This document shows, piece by piece, positions 17,863 through 27,680 of a stretch of DNA of 64,000 bases. A program made the position numbers and the translations under genes. The notes under the pieces are model-generated. The model was not told the origin of the DNA and did no database searches. It saw nothing but the letters and a program-made list of their open reading frames with translations. Origin of the DNA: Paenibacillus sp. FSL R7-0345 (lineage in GTDB: Bacteria; Bacillota; Bacilli; Paenibacillales; Paenibacillaceae). Every line of letters starts with the position of its first letter. The stretch's first letter is position 1. Location: NCBI RefSeq assembly GCF_038595055.1, contig NZ_CP152002.1:2586501-2650500 (forward strand). Direction: 5' to 3'.

Positions 17863-18247
17863 TAAGCTCAGCGCTGGAGGGAATTCCGGCGCTGAGCTTA
17901 CTCTGGTTACGGGCAATCCATGCCCGTATAAAGAACGGGTATGTTTGTACTGCTGGCAGGACGGCTTATGCGTAACATGGATCAGGAGAATTACGGAATT
18001 ATGCTGATTTTATTCAACAATTCCCTGTTCGAATCCCACATGAAGTTCCGCCCTGGCTGATCTGGAGCCGGGGAGGCATCTGCTGATCTCCGCAGTCTGC
18101 GGGGCCCCTGCAGGCAGCCGTGCTGTTCCTCCACTGAAAGAAGCTTTGGACAGCCTTGGTATTTCACTGTCAGCACAGGGGGTTACGATTTCCCGCGAGG
18201 GTCTGTCAGACATCACTATTGAATTGTAATATCGGTAAATGCAATCA
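17863..18247. other. Decayed, gene-free stretch after the broken galactanase gene
   Basis: No intact gene of normal size. At 17864-17899 a perfect 11-bp inverted repeat (AAGCTCAGCGC / GCGCTGAGCTT) sits right at the break in the GH53 frame, without a T-run; a smaller one (CGGGCA / TGCCCG) is at 17910-17926. On the plus strand, segments around 17942-18060 and 18050-18230 each read as plausible protein but in different frames interrupted by stops (one piece ends GISLSAQGVTIS then DITIEL and a stop at about 18230). This pattern fits the 3' end of some other gene fused to the GH53 remnant by deletion and then frameshifted. I cannot name the donor gene. Confidence 0.45.
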
Positions 18248-19597
18248 TCAGACTACCAAATCCTCAGCCGGACTCTCTTTTATGATATGAGCCGGATTTT
18301 CCTTGGCGTTATATACAAATCTTCGGATTCCATAGTATATAAGGCCTGCAGCTAACCAGCCTGCACCGAGTATTAACGAAGCGGAATCGAGCAGAGCGAT
18401 CAGATACAATACGAAGCCTGCGCCCAACAGCGGGCAGATGAAACGGAAAAGGATATCCCGGGGTGAACGCTGTTTCAGGCGGATCATGTAATGGGCAATG
18501 ACGGACAAGTTGACGAACAGGAACGCCGTAAGAGCGCCGAAGCTGACAAACTTGATGGCAGTCTCCAGGCTGATGAAGAGTGCGGATAAGGAAACGATGC
18601 TCATCAGCACGATGTTGAAAACAGGAGTGCGGAATTTCGGGTGAACGGAGGCGAACCTTTGCGGCAGCAGCGAGGTCCGGCCCATGACGAACAGCAGCCG
18701 TGTGACGGTGGTCATGGAGGAGAGCCCTTGCGACAGGATGGAGAAGATAATAACAAAGGTGAATATACCGGCCAGCAGGCTGCCTCCGATATTCTGCATC
18801 AGCTCATATCCGGCAGAATCCACATTCACGTAGGAGAAGCCGGGAGCAGTCAGCTGGATCAGGTAAGCTGTAACAAAATACATGACGCCTGCAGACAGGA
18901 CGATTAACAGAATGGCCCGGGGGATGGTTTTCTTCGGGTCTTTTGTTTCCTCTGCCATGGTCGTAATGGAATCAAACCCGAGGAACGAAAAGCATACGAG
19001 AGAGGCTCCGGCCAAAATGGCAGAGAAGGATACTCCTTCCTGGGCGGCTAATGGATTCAGGTCTGTGGTAACACCGCCCTCCAGCGCTTTATAAACCAGC
19101 AGCGCACAAAAGCCGGCGATAAAAAGGATTTGCATAAGTACGAAAAGTTTGCTGATATTGGCCAGCGGCTTAATGCCGATTACATTAATAATCATCACAA
19201 TTAGCGTCAGCAGAATGATCCAAATTGAGGAAGGAACGGAGGGGAACTGGGCATTCAGATTGACGCCGAACATAAGGACAGCAACGATGCAGGAAAATAA
19301 ATAATCGAGCAGGATCGCCCAGCCGACCAGGAAGCCGAGAAACGGATTCATTGCCTTGGAGACGTACGTGTAAGCCGAGCCTGATACCGGAAAAGCCCGG
19401 GCCATCTGGCCGTAGCTGGTCGCCGTGAACAGAATGGCGATAAAGGCGAGAGCATAGGCTGCCAGGAGCATGCCTCCTGAACTATCGTGCAGCACTCCGA
19501 AGCTGGTGAAAAAAATCATCGGCGACATCCACGCAAGTCCCATCGTAACGACGTGAGACAGTGATAAATCTCGTTTAAGCGTGATCGTATTATTCAT
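18248..19597 (-). CDS. APC-family amino acid / amine permease
   Basis: Secondary transporter of 449 residues with about 12 transmembrane helices. It shows the APC signature in helix 1 (LAWMSPMIFFTSFGV) and the GSAYTYVSKAMNPFLGFLVGWAILLDYL region of helices 2-3, then FDSITTMAEETKDPKKTIPRA typical of the cytoplasmic loop. The ATG at 19597 on the minus strand follows GAGGGAGC. It is divergent from the guanidine-assimilation operon across a 420-base region. The guanidine-I riboswitch lies on the other strand and cannot control it in cis. Import of guanidine, a guanidino compound or an amino acid is suggested by the neighbourhood only. Confidence 0.85.
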   Translation of the reverse strand: MNNTITLKRDLSLSHVVTMGLAWMSPMIFFTSFGVLHDSSGGMLLAAYALAFIAILFTATSYGQMARAFPVSGSAYTYVSKAMNPFLGFLVGWAILLDYLFSCIVAVLMFGVNLNAQFPSVPSSIWIILLTLIVMIINVIGIKPLANISKLFVLMQILFIAGFCALLVYKALEGGVTTDLNPLAAQEGVSFSAILAGASLVCFSFLGFDSITTMAEETKDPKKTIPRAILLIVLSAGVMYFVTAYLIQLTAPGFSYVNVDSAGYELMQNIGGSLLAGIFTFVIIFSILSQGLSSMTTVTRLLFVMGRTSLLPQRFASVHPKFRTPVFNIVLMSIVSLSALFISLETAIKFVSFGALTAFLFVNLSVIAHYMIRLKQRSPRDILFRFICPLLGAGFVLYLIALLDSASLILGAGWLAAGLIYYGIRRFVYNAKENPAHIIKESPAEDLVV

Positions 19598-19838
19598 ATG
19601 TTCTCCAGCTCCCTCTAGTTTACGTTATAGACTGAATGTTATTAGATCTGACATCATTGAGATTGAGATGACTATAACAAGCTTTTTTTAATGTTGTAAA
19701 TAGGAACATATGTTCCTTTATCAAGAAAAACCTGACATATTCATTAAAGCGAATCCGAAAAAATGATGATTTTTCATTTTATTGTTGCCTGAAGCTAAAA
19801 CTTATGTTAGAGTTTGTGACATAAAAACCGAATACACA

Positions 19839-19943
19839 ATGTCTTCTAGGGTTCCGGGATGTGTTCACATCCGGCTGGTCCGAGAGAAGACGCACCGGAG
19901 CCTGTTAGTCCGGTGTCCACGGCGGGATAAAAGCCCGGGAGAA
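19839..19943 (+). promoter_or_regulatory. Guanidine-I (ykkC) riboswitch
   Basis: RNA aptamer for guanidinium in the leader of the carboxylase operon. Conserved blocks occur in the right order: P1 arm GTCTTCT (19841-19847) pairing with AGAAGAC (19885-19891), CTAGGGTTCCG, CCGGCTGGTCCGAGAG, the P3 hairpin ACCGG/CCGGT, then ACGGCGGGATAAAAGCCCGGGAGA. The 3' end of the aptamer is also the 5' arm of the following terminator, so ligand binding should prevent termination. The rest of the 420-base divergent region (19598-19838) is AT-rich and must hold the promoters; the best candidate here is TTGCCT then TAGAGT with a 17-base spacer near 19783-19811, which is weak. Confidence 0.96.
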
Positions 19944-19991
19944 CTTTCAAAGCGATTGCGATTGCTTTGTCAGCTTCTCCCGGGCTTTTTT
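19929..19991 (+). terminator. Riboswitch expression-platform terminator
   Basis: AAAAGCCCGGGAGAA (19929-19943) pairs perfectly over 15 bp with TTCTCCCGGGCTTTT (19975-19989), followed by a T-run. An inner hairpin CAAAGC/GCTTTG (19948-19953, 19964-19969) fills the loop. The 5' arm overlaps the aptamer core, giving a ligand-dependent ON switch. Confidence 0.93.
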
Positions 19992-20017
19992 ATTTTTATA
20001 TTCGAGGAGGAGTCATC

Positions 20018-20734
20018 ATGCTTTCATTCACCATTCAAGCCGGGGGCAAGTGGTCCGGCCGCATTGCCAAAGGGAAATTAATCACGCTGACTGCCAATAA
20101 TGACCGTGCCAATCTGTCCACTCTCTTGTTCGATGCTTGGCAGCCTGCGGAACGGTATAACATGCCGGATACGCTCAAGGCGCAGCATACTGCCTTTTTG
20201 ACGGCAGGCAATGTGCTGATGAGTGATCAGGGCAAGGTGCTTGCCTCGATCATCCGGGATTCGGTGGGCTGGCATGACCCTTTTGGCGGATATTCGACCA
20301 GACAGACCACAGACGGGAAATATGGGCTGACCCGCTATCAGGACCAGCGGAACGGCTGGTACCGCAGCGGTGAGGAAAATTTGATTGTGGAGCTCTACCG
20401 CCACCAATTGCTGCCGCGTGACTTAATGCCGCCGGTTAACTTTTTCTCAAAAGTGATTTGCGAGCTTGACGGCTCCATGCATTATGTTCCGCAGCTAGCC
20501 GCAGGGCGGTCAGTGACGCTCCGTACAGAAACAGATGTCCTGCTGGTCTGCTCCAATACGCCGAACCCGCTGGACCCCGGCTCTGCATATCCGGATGCGG
20601 CCATCCTCGTGGAGATAAGCCATGCGGAAGCGGTCAAGGACGATGATCTTTGTGTAACGCATTGCCCGGAGAACCGCAGAGCCTTTGAGAATACGTGGAA
20701 TGTACATACTTTGCTGAGAGGAGCGAATCTGTAA
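20018..20734 (+). CDS. UAAP1-type DUF1989 protein, probable carboxyguanidine deiminase subunit
   Basis: One of two paralogous urea-carboxylase-associated proteins. In characterised guanidine pathways the pair forms an enzyme that deiminates carboxyguanidine to allophanate. The 238 residues carry DUF1989 landmarks: an N-terminal GGKWSG region, [18 protein letters not shown] with likely metal-binding His and Asp, and [12 protein letters not shown] 20018 is chosen because GAGGAGGAG lies just upstream and directly after the riboswitch terminator; the open frame back to 19967 runs through the terminator. The stop overlaps the next start (TAATG). Assignment to guanidine rather than urea rests on the riboswitch and operon. 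Confidence 0.9.
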   Translation: MLSFTIQAGGKWSGRIAKGKLITLTANNDRANLSTLLFDAWQPAERYNMPDTLKAQHTAFLTAGNVLMSDQGKVLASIIRDSVGWHDPFGGYSTRQTTDGKYGLTRYQDQRNGWYRSGEENLIVELYRHQLLPRDLMPPVNFFSKVICELDGSMHYVPQLAAGRSVTLRTETDVLLVCSNTPNPLDPGSAYPDAAILVEISHAEAVKDDDLCVTHCPENRRAFENTWNVHTLLRGANL

Positions 20735-21408
20735 TGACAACCTACACATTTGAACCTGTATTAAGCAGACTGAATCCTGAAGATGCGATTTATGACAGTA
20801 TTATTCCTGCTGGAGAAGGCTGGCTGCATGATCTGCTGCCGGGACAGATTTTAAGGATAGTGGATCTGGAGGGCAATCAGGCAGTAGATACCCTGTTTTA
20901 TTCGGCAGATGACCCGGGCGACCATTACAGCGCGGTCCGGACCATTTCCAGCCAGCAGAATCTGTACCTGACAACGGGCTCTGTCTTGCTGGCAGAATCG
21001 GGACGTGAGCTGCTGAAAATTACCGCGGATACCTGCGGCCGCCACGATACGATTGGAGGAGCCTGCTCCGCCCAGAGCAATACAGTGCGGTATTCCCATG
21101 ATACACTGCCGATGCATAACTGCCGGGATACGTTCATGCTGATGCTGTCGGGCCGCCCGGAATACTCCAAGCGTGATCTCGCTCCAAACGTAAACTTTTT
21201 CATGAACGTACCGGTGACGCCGGAGGGAGAACTGACTTTTGCCGACGGTATTTCAGGCCCCGGGCGTTACGTAGAGCTGACAGCTCTTGCTCCGGTTACT
21301 GTCCTGATCAGCAATTGTCCGCAGCTTAACAATCCGTGCAATGCCTATAATCCAACCCCGGCGCAGGTATTGATCTGGAATGGCAAAGGAGGGGAAGGCC
21401 ATGTTTAA
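20734..21408 (+). CDS. UAAP2-type DUF1989 protein, probable carboxyguanidine deiminase subunit
   Basis: Paralogue of the preceding gene, 224 residues. It keeps the fuller set of family motifs: [33 protein letters not shown] (Cys, His and Asp probably bind the metal), MHNCRDTFM with a further Cys, and [11 protein letters not shown]. The neighbour lacks several of these Cys/His residues, so this is the likelier catalytic or metal-binding subunit (inference). The ATG at 20734 overlaps the previous stop and its own 3' end overlaps the carboxylase start by 8 bases, indicating translational coupling. Confidence 0.9.
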   Translation: MTTYTFEPVLSRLNPEDAIYDSIIPAGEGWLHDLLPGQILRIVDLEGNQAVDTLFYSADDPGDHYSAVRTISSQQNLYLTTGSVLLAESGRELLKITADTCGRHDTIGGACSAQSNTVRYSHDTLPMHNCRDTFMLMLSGRPEYSKRDLAPNVNFFMNVPVTPEGELTFADGISGPGRYVELTALAPVTVLISNCPQLNNPCNAYNPTPAQVLIWNGKGGEGHV

Positions 21409-24400
21409 GAAGGTACTGATTGCTAACCGCGGAGCCATTTCTGTACGGATTATCCGGACGCTCAACAGGCTGGGAATTGCCTCTGTTGCTGTCTACACTG
21501 AAACTGACCGTGACAGCCTGCATGTAGAGCATGCGGATGAGGCTCTGCTCATTGGCGAGGGTCCGGCGAAAACAAGCTATCTTAATGCGGAGCTTATTCT
21601 GAGTAAAGCGCTGGAGGCCGGCGCCGATGCGATTCATCCCGGTTACGGCTTCCTCAGCGAGAATGTGGCTTTTGCCGAAGCCTGCAGAGCGAACGGGATT
21701 GCTTTTATCGGACCGGACCCGGAGAATATCAGGCTGTTCGGCTTGAAACATACAGCACGGGCAATGGCAGAGCAGGCAGGCGTTCCGCTGCTACCCGGCA
21801 CGGGGCTGATTGATAGTCTGGAGGAAGCTGTAAGCAAGGCAGGGGAGATCGGTTATCCGGTGATGCTGAAGAGTACGGCCGGCGGCGGCGGAATCGGCAT
21901 GCGGATTTGTTCCAGTGAAACTGCATTAATAGAAGCTTATGATTCCGTAACCAGGCTGGCTGTGGCCAATTTCAATGACGGCGGCGTGTTTCTGGAAAAA
22001 TATATCGCCCGTGCCCGGCATATCGAGGTGCAAATTTTCGGCGACGGTACCGGTAATGCGGTCGCGCTCGGCGAACGGGATTGCTCCGTCCAGCGCCGGA
22101 ATCAGAAGATTATTGAGGAGACGCCTGCGCCGCTGCTGCCGGAGGAGACCCGCCAGTCGATGCATGAGAGTGCAAGGAAGCTGGCGATGGAAGCCAATTA
22201 CCGCAATGCCGGAACTGTAGAGTTTCTCTATGATGCCCTCACCGGCTGCTACTATTTCCTTGAGGTGAACACCCGGCTGCAGGTAGAGCACGGAGTTACC
22301 GAGGAAGTGTTCGGGGTTGACCTCGTAGAGTGGATGGTGCTTGAGGCGGCAGGAGAGCTTGGCCGGCTGCAGGGTAGAGTGAAAAAGCCGCAGGGACACA
22401 GCCTGCAGGTACGGCTGTATGCAGAGGATTGCCACCATGATTTCAGGCCGAGTGACGGCCGGATCGATGGGATTGTATGGCCGGAAGACACAAGGGTAGA
22501 GACCTGGATTCAGCCGGGACTGCAGGTAACAACGTTATATGATCCGATGCTGGCGAAATTGATCGTGCATGCGGATACCCGCGACGAAGCCATTCAAGCG
22601 ATGATTGCCAGCCTGGAGCAGCTACGTGTTTACGGAATTACAACCAACCAGTCCTACATTGCAGCATTTCTGGCAACGGATGATTTCTGCGCAGGCCAGG
22701 TATTTACGAATATGCTGGGCGGCTACACTCCTGCTGAACAGGCTATAGAGGTGCTGGATGGCGGTGTTCAGACGACAGTGCAGGATTATCCCGGCCGGAC
22801 CGGCTACTGGGACATCGGTGTCCCGCCGTCCGGTCCGATGGATACGCTGGCGTTCCGGATCGGCAACAGGCTGCTCGGGAACGGGGAGCAGGCTCCGGGC
22901 CTTGAGATGACGCTCCGCGGCGGAAGCTACCGGTTCCGTGGCAACATCCGGTTTGTGCTGGCCGGGGCGGATATGGATGCCCGGCTGGACGGCAGACCGG
23001 TTGTGCCATACACGCCGGTGCAAGCCGCTGCCGGTGCTGTGCTTACGCTCGGCGAGTCGGCGCTGGGGATGCGCAGCTACCTGCTTGTCGCCGGAGGCTT
23101 CGATCTGCCGCTGACACTCGGCAGCGCCTCAACCTTTACGCTAGGCGGCTTCGGCGGTTACGGCGGCGGCGCCCTGCGTCCGGGCTGCGTGCTTCGGGTC
23201 AAGTCCGGCGCTCCGCTTAGCCAACCGGAACCGGTGCGGCCGCTTCCTGAAATCTCGCAGCCGGATCTTTGCCGGGAATGGGTCATCGGGGTCATTCCCG
23301 GACCGCATTGCACAGCAGAATATCTGCTGGCAGCTTACATGGAACAGCTGACCGAAACGGTCTGGGAGGTGCATTTCAACAGCTCCCGCACAGGAGTGCG
23401 GCTCATCGGGCCGGCGCCGCTCTGGGCCCGGGAAGACGGGGGAGATGCCGGGCTGCATCCCTCCAACATCCACGACAATGCCTATGCCATCGGCGCGCTG
23501 GATTTAACCGGCGATATGCCGATTCTGCTCGGACCCGACGGCCCGAGTCTGGGCGGCTTTGTCTGCCCGGTAACGACGGCTTCAGCGGAGCTGTGGAAGA
23601 TCGGCCAGCTGCGTCCGGGTGATAAAATCCGCTTCAAGCTGATAACCGTTGAGGAGGCTGAGCAGCTCAGGCTGGCTCAGGAACTCTTTTTAAATAAGAT
23701 TGGGGATGGACAAAACGGGACAGAAGAGCTTAGGGTCCCAACACTGCCTGAGCAATCGAGCGGGCAATATATGCCGCTGCTGGCCTTTGAGGAACAAGGG
23801 CGCCGCTTCAAAATAGCGGTCCGCTGCTCCGGCGACGAGAATATTCTCGTAGAATACGGCGACCGTGAGCTGGATTTGCTGTACCGGTTTCAGGTCTACG
23901 TGCTGATGCAGGCTGTCAAGGACAGCGGCCGGATTCCGTATATCGAGATGACGCCGGGCATCCGTTCCCTGCAGATCCATCTGGACCGGACGCAGATCAC
24001 AGTGAAGGAAGCAGCAGCGATTGTTCTTGAGATCGACCTCCATTTGCCGCCGCTGGATACAATCGAGGTGCCATCGCGCAAAGTGAAGCTTCCTTTATCC
24101 TGGGATGACCCTGCCACGCGGCTGGCCATTGAACGATACCAGCAGAACGTCAGACCTGACGCACCCTGGTGTCCGAGCAATCTGGAATTCATCCGCCGGA
24201 TGAATGGCCTGGAATCGATCGATGAGGTCGCGGATGTCGTGTTTAATGCTTCTTATCTTGTTATGGGCCTAGGCGATGTTTATCTCGGCGCGCCGGTAGC
24301 GGTGCCGCTTGATCCGCGTCATCGTCTGGTGACAACCAAATACAACCCTGCCCGCACATGGACTCCTGAGAACGCAGTCGGGATCGGCGGCGCTTATCTC

Positions 24401-25042
24401 TGCGTATACGGCATGGAAGGACCGGGCGGTTATCAGTTCGTCGGCCGGACAGTGCAAATGTGGAATAAGTTCAGGGAGACGGCGAATTTTGAACCCGGCA
24501 AGCCATGGCTGCTGCGCTTCTTTGACCAGATTTCCTTCTACCCCGTGTCAGAGGATGAGCTTCTGCAGATGAGAGAGGACTTCCCGCGCGGAGCCTTCAC
24601 GGTTGAAGTGGAAGAGACTACGTTTAATCTCGGGCAGTACTTGGCCTGGCTGGATACATTTGACCAGGAAGCAGCGGAATTCCGCAGTTCACAGCAGTCT
24701 GCTTTCCAGCAGGAGCGGGAGCTGTGGAAGGAGCTGGGGATCGCTGAGCACCTGGCTGAAGCAGAATCGGCGGCAGGATTGGATGTAAATGTGCTCCCTG
24801 AAGGCAGCTCCGGTATTAACAGTCTGATGCCGGGCAGTGTATGGAAGGTGATCGCAGAGCCGGGCCAGCGGGTACAGAAGGGCGATACTATTATAATAGA
24901 AGAAAGTATGAAAATGGAGTTCCCTCAGCAGGCGCCGTTTGCCGGTATTATTGCTAATGTGTTCGTATCACCGGGGGACCAGGTTCGTGCTGGCGATCTT
25001 ATCGCGGCCATCTATCCGGAACAAGAGGAGGCGGTATCATGA
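21401..25042 (+). CDS. Biotin-dependent guanidine (urea-type) carboxylase
   Basis: Cytoplasmic single-chain carboxylase of 1213 residues that uses ATP and bicarbonate to carboxylate guanidine, or urea in the older annotation. Domains in order: biotin carboxylase/ATP-grasp (1-450; [26 protein letters not shown]), KipA/AHS2-like carboxyltransferase half (about 450-780; [17 protein letters not shown]), KipI/AHS1-like half (about 780-1000; [15 protein letters not shown]), a family-specific segment, and a C-terminal biotinyl domain with Lys1171 in ESMKM. ATG 21401 follows GGAGGGGAAGG; a start at 21380 would lie inside the upstream gene. It overlaps allophanate hydrolase by ATGA. The guanidine-I riboswitch and the deiminase pair favour guanidine as substrate. 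Confidence 0.93.
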   Translation: MFKKVLIANRGAISVRIIRTLNRLGIASVAVYTETDRDSLHVEHADEALLIGEGPAKTSYLNAELILSKALEAGADAIHPGYGFLSENVAFAEACRANGIAFIGPDPENIRLFGLKHTARAMAEQAGVPLLPGTGLIDSLEEAVSKAGEIGYPVMLKSTAGGGGIGMRICSSETALIEAYDSVTRLAVANFNDGGVFLEKYIARARHIEVQIFGDGTGNAVALGERDCSVQRRNQKIIEETPAPLLPEETRQSMHESARKLAMEANYRNAGTVEFLYDALTGCYYFLEVNTRLQVEHGVTEEVFGVDLVEWMVLEAAGELGRLQGRVKKPQGHSLQVRLYAEDCHHDFRPSDGRIDGIVWPEDTRVETWIQPGLQVTTLYDPMLAKLIVHADTRDEAIQAMIASLEQLRVYGITTNQSYIAAFLATDDFCAGQVFTNMLGGYTPAEQAIEVLDGGVQTTVQDYPGRTGYWDIGVPPSGPMDTLAFRIGNRLLGNGEQAPGLEMTLRGGSYRFRGNIRFVLAGADMDARLDGRPVVPYTPVQAAAGAVLTLGESALGMRSYLLVAGGFDLPLTLGSASTFTLGGFGGYGGGALRPGCVLRVKSGAPLSQPEPVRPLPEISQPDLCREWVIGVIPGPHCTAEYLLAAYMEQLTETVWEVHFNSSRTGVRLIGPAPLWAREDGGDAGLHPSNIHDNAYAIGALDLTGDMPILLGPDGPSLGGFVCPVTTASAELWKIGQLRPGDKIRFKLITVEEAEQLRLAQELFLNKIGDGQNGTEELRVPTLPEQSSGQYMPLLAFEEQGRRFKIAVRCSGDENILVEYGDRELDLLYRFQVYVLMQAVKDSGRIPYIEMTPGIRSLQIHLDRTQITVKEAAAIVLEIDLHLPPLDTIEVPSRKVKLPLSWDDPATRLAIERYQQNVRPDAPWCPSNLEFIRRMNGLESIDEVADVVFNASYLVMGLGDVYLGAPVAVPLDPRHRLVTTKYNPARTWTPENAVGIGGAYLCVYGMEGPGGYQFVGRTVQMWNKFRETANFEPGKPWLLRFFDQISFYPVSEDELLQMREDFPRGAFTVEVEETTFNLGQYLAWLDTFDQEAAEFRSSQQSAFQQERELWKELGIAEHLAEAESAAGLDVNVLPEGSSGINSLMPGSVWKVIAEPGQRVQKGDTIIIEESMKMEFPQQAPFAGIIANVFVSPGDQVRAGDLIAAIYPEQEEAVS

Positions 25043-26790
25043 GTATAAATAATGTGCCCGTACAGCTGACTATCAGTGCCCTGCAAAAGGGTTACCGGAG
25101 CGGCCGGTTCACTTTATCCGAGGTTATCTCCGTAATCGTTGAACGTTCAAAAAGGGATGAGAACAAAGCGGTCTGGATTTTGCCGCCTTCGCTGGAGCGG
25201 CTTCAGCCGTATCTGGAGCGCCTGCAGCAGCTGGACCCGCAGCAATTTCCGTTGTGGGGAATCCCCTTTGCTGTAAAAGATAACATTGAGGTCGCAGGCT
25301 GGCCGGTGACAGCCGGGTGCCCTGATTATGCCTACGTGCCGGATAAACACGCGGTTGTGATTGAACGGCTCGTTGCGGCGGGGGCCATCCCGGTAGGAAA
25401 AGCCAATCTGGACCAGTTCGCCACAGGGCTGGTTGGGGCGCGAAGCCCCTACGGAGCAACGCATAATGCGCTCCGGCCTGAGCTGATCAGCGGCGGCTCC
25501 AGCTCAGGCTCAGCCGTGGCCGTTGCACTAGGCCAGGCGGCCTTCTCGCTGGGAACTGATACAGCGGGCTCGGGCAGAGTTCCGGCAGCGTTGAACGGGC
25601 TGGTCGGCTACAAGCCGGCTGTCGGGGCCTGGCCTTCAGCAGGTGTTATCCCGGCCTGCCGCAGTCTCGATTGCGTAACGGTATTCGCGCACTCGATAGA
25701 AGATGCAGAAGCCGTCGACCGGCAGGTACGCGGTCATCTGCCGTCAGACCCCTACTCGGCTGACCGTCCGCTTGGACGTGCGGCAGATCCTCAGGTATGG
25801 CTGATTCCGTCAGCCCCGCTGGAATTCTTTGGCCCGTACGCCGCTGCCTATCAGCAAGCCTGGGAGCTTGCAAAGCAAAAATTGTTGAATTCCGGCCTGA
25901 ATGTACAGGAGACGGATATCAGCCTGCTGCAGGAAGCGGCAGCGCAGCTTTATGAAGGGCCGTGGGTCGCCGAGAGATGGGCGGATTTAGCGGACTTTAT
26001 TGAAAGTCATCCGGGCACTGCCCTTCCAGTCACGGAGAGCATTCTGCGTTCCGGTGAGAAAGCGGAATTTACCGCAGCTTCGCTGTTCCGCTCACAGCAC
26101 CGGATAGCCGGGATCAGCAGCCTGGTCCACGAGCTGCTTAAAGGTGCGGTGCTGGTGCTGCCGACAGCAGGCGGAACCTGGACCCGCGGGCAGGTCATGG
26201 CCGATCCTGTCGTAACCAACAGCAAGATGGGACTCTACACGAATCATTGCAACCTGCTTGATCTGAGTGCCGTTTCGGTTCCGGCAGGTGAAGCGGAGGA
26301 GAAGCTGCCTTTCGGCATTACACTGTTTACTGTGCCGGAAGAGGAAGCTAATCTTGGAGCGGCAGCCCGCCTGTTTCTGAGCCAATCGGATAACATCACG
26401 GTCGCGGTCTGCGGACTCCATATGCGCGGCATGCCGCTGGAACGGCAAATGCTTAGCCTCGGAGCTGAGTTCATGGAGGTAGCGCAAACAGCGCCGTCGT
26501 ATCAGTTGTATAGGCTCCCGACTACACCTCCTAAGCCAGGACTCATCCGTGTGCCGCAAGACGGTGCTTCGATCGAATTAGAGCTGTGGAGAATGCCGGC
26601 AGCATCCTTTGGAAAATGTACAGCCATGATACCGGCTCCGCTTGGCATCGGCAAGGTAGAGCTCTCAGATGGACGGCTTATATCCGGGTTTCTGTGCGAG
26701 GCTTATGCCGCAGAGCAGGCGGAAGATATTACAGCAAGCGGGGGCTGGAGGGCAGCTGTGACAGCCTCAAATGCCCGGGTGCTCTGCTGA
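25039..26790 (+). CDS. atzF: Allophanate hydrolase
   Basis: Amidase-signature enzyme that hydrolyses allophanate to ammonia and carbon dioxide, the last step of the pathway. The Ser-cisSer-Lys triad is readable: Lys80 (FAVKDN), cis-Ser in GGSSSGS (residues 152-158) and nucleophile Ser178 (DTAGSGRVP). The amidase domain runs to about residue 460, followed by a smaller C-terminal domain with the APLGIGKVELSDG motif typical of AtzF-type enzymes. The 583-residue length is normal. The start overlaps the carboxylase stop (ATGA), and a terminator follows 76 bases after the stop. Last gene of the riboswitch-controlled operon. Confidence 0.93.
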   Translation: MSINNVPVQLTISALQKGYRSGRFTLSEVISVIVERSKRDENKAVWILPPSLERLQPYLERLQQLDPQQFPLWGIPFAVKDNIEVAGWPVTAGCPDYAYVPDKHAVVIERLVAAGAIPVGKANLDQFATGLVGARSPYGATHNALRPELISGGSSSGSAVAVALGQAAFSLGTDTAGSGRVPAALNGLVGYKPAVGAWPSAGVIPACRSLDCVTVFAHSIEDAEAVDRQVRGHLPSDPYSADRPLGRAADPQVWLIPSAPLEFFGPYAAAYQQAWELAKQKLLNSGLNVQETDISLLQEAAAQLYEGPWVAERWADLADFIESHPGTALPVTESILRSGEKAEFTAASLFRSQHRIAGISSLVHELLKGAVLVLPTAGGTWTRGQVMADPVVTNSKMGLYTNHCNLLDLSAVSVPAGEAEEKLPFGITLFTVPEEEANLGAAARLFLSQSDNITVAVCGLHMRGMPLERQMLSLGAEFMEVAQTAPSYQLYRLPTTPPKPGLIRVPQDGASIELELWRMPAASFGKCTAMIPAPLGIGKVELSDGRLISGFLCEAYAAEQAEDITASGGWRAAVTASNARVLC

Positions 26791-26866
26791 TAGTATAAGA
26801 ATGGCATTTCACGCATAGTTCCTTAGATTGAGGTACACACTAAGGACAAGAATATAGTTTCTTTAG

Positions 26867-26890
26867 AACCCGCGCATTGCGCGGGTTTTT
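26867..26890 (+). terminator. Rho-independent terminator of guanidine operon
   Basis: Perfect 9-bp stem AACCCGCGC (26867-26875) / GCGCGGGTT (26879-26887), triloop, T-run. A weaker inverted repeat CCTTAG/CTAAGG lies just upstream at 26821-26845. Confidence 0.92.
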
Positions 26891-26911
26891 CTTTTTTTAG
26901 AAAGCCGGCTA

Positions 26912-26960
26912 TTGACATCATCACTACTTAGTGTTACTTTATAGTAGTACTAAGTGATAC
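26912..26960 (+). promoter_or_regulatory. Promoter with inverted-repeat operator ahead of the padR gene
   Basis: A consensus -35 TTGACA (26912-26917) is followed after 17 bases by TACTTT (26935-26940). Over and just beyond the -10 lies an inverted repeat, ACTTAGT (26926-26932) and ACTAAGT (26949-26955), with a further AGTACT in between. PadR repressors usually bind such palindromes over their own promoter, so autorepression is likely. Confidence 0.6.
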
Positions 26961-26998
26961 TGCATACCAGTCATACAGAATAGTAAAGGATGATTACA

Positions 26999-27325
26999 TT
27001 GGATAACCTGACAGAAATGCTCAAAGGCGTGCTTGAGGGCTGTGTTCTGGAGATTATAAGCCGCCAAGATACCTATGGCTACGAAATTACACGGCAGCTG
27101 AATGCCCTCGGCTTCGCAGATGTTGTGGAGGGAACGGTATACACCATCCTGATCCGGCTTGAAAAAAACAAGCTGGTGGATACCACCAAGAAGCCCTCCG
27201 AACTGGGGCCGCCGCGGAAGTTTTTTGCCATTAATGATGCGGGGCGCGAGGTGCTGCAGAAGTTCTGGGATAAATGGGAGTTCGTCTCATCGAAAATGAA
27301 TGAGCTAAAGGGGAGAGAACAATGA
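26999..27325 (+). CDS. PadR-family transcriptional regulator
   Basis: Small winged-helix repressor of 108 residues. Landmarks are LKGVLEGCVLEIISRQDTYG in helix 1, the recognition region GYEITRQLNALGF, and the wing VEGTVYTILIRLEKNKLVD. It probably represses its own operon, which encodes two DUF1048 proteins and an ABC exporter; PadR proteins of this class respond to antibiotics or other toxic compounds. The TTG at 26999 is preferred because AAAGGATG is then correctly spaced and family members begin with this segment; the ATG at 26990 sits directly on that ribosome binding site. The 3' end overlaps the next gene (ATGA). Confidence 0.88.
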   Translation: MDNLTEMLKGVLEGCVLEIISRQDTYGYEITRQLNALGFADVVEGTVYTILIRLEKNKLVDTTKKPSELGPPRKFFAINDAGREVLQKFWDKWEFVSSKMNELKGREQ

Positions 27326-27669
27326 ACTTTTGGGATAAGATTACCGGCAGAGATATGACAAAGGAATTTATAGCGTTTGAATCACGGGTAAAAGAGCTCC
27401 CGGCGGATTATCAGGCGGCCTGGGAGTCCATTAAAACCAATCTTTGGCCGCATTCGGATTTCAGCGGCCGCAACCTGATGCCGGTCTTTGACGGTGTGCT
27501 CGGCCTGCTGGAAATAGCGGCAGCGGATGGCCAGAGTGTCCATGAGGTTTTGGGTGACGATATCAAAGGGTTCTGTGCAGCACTGGCAGGCGAAGAAGGC
27601 GCGAAGTCTTACCGCGACAAGTGGCGCGAGCAGCTTAATCATAATATAGCCAAAAAATTAGGCAAATAG
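27322..27669 (+). CDS. DUF1048 protein, first copy
   Basis: Soluble 115-residue protein of a family of unknown function that typically accompanies PadR regulators and ABC exporters. It reads as a helical bundle with no membrane segment (FWDKITGRDMTKEFIAFESRVKELPADYQ at the start; VLGDDIKGFCAALAGEEGAKSY near the end). The start overlaps the padR stop. It is a paralogue of the next gene: both have the order short helix, RVKxLPxDYQ, xxLxxLFExA, VxGDDVxxFCxxL. Function not known; an accessory or ligand-binding partner of the exporter or regulator is possible. Confidence 0.82.
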   Translation: MNFWDKITGRDMTKEFIAFESRVKELPADYQAAWESIKTNLWPHSDFSGRNLMPVFDGVLGLLEIAAADGQSVHEVLGDDIKGFCAALAGEEGAKSYRDKWREQLNHNIAKKLGK

Positions 27670-27680
27670 GAGGACTGAAT

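Noticed and set aside
18024..18040. GTTCGAATCCCAC resembles a tRNA T-loop and arm
   Set aside because: The flanking bases do not form a 5-bp T-stem and no acceptor, anticodon or D arm can be found around it.
17863..18247. Insertion sequence or mobile element causing the galactanase break
   Set aside because: No transposase fragment, terminal inverted repeats of usual length or target duplication were found; the 11-bp palindrome alone is not enough.
19839..19943. T-box or SAM riboswitch
   Set aside because: The blocks match ykkC/guanidine-I in order and spacing; no specifier loop, T-box core or SAM core is present.
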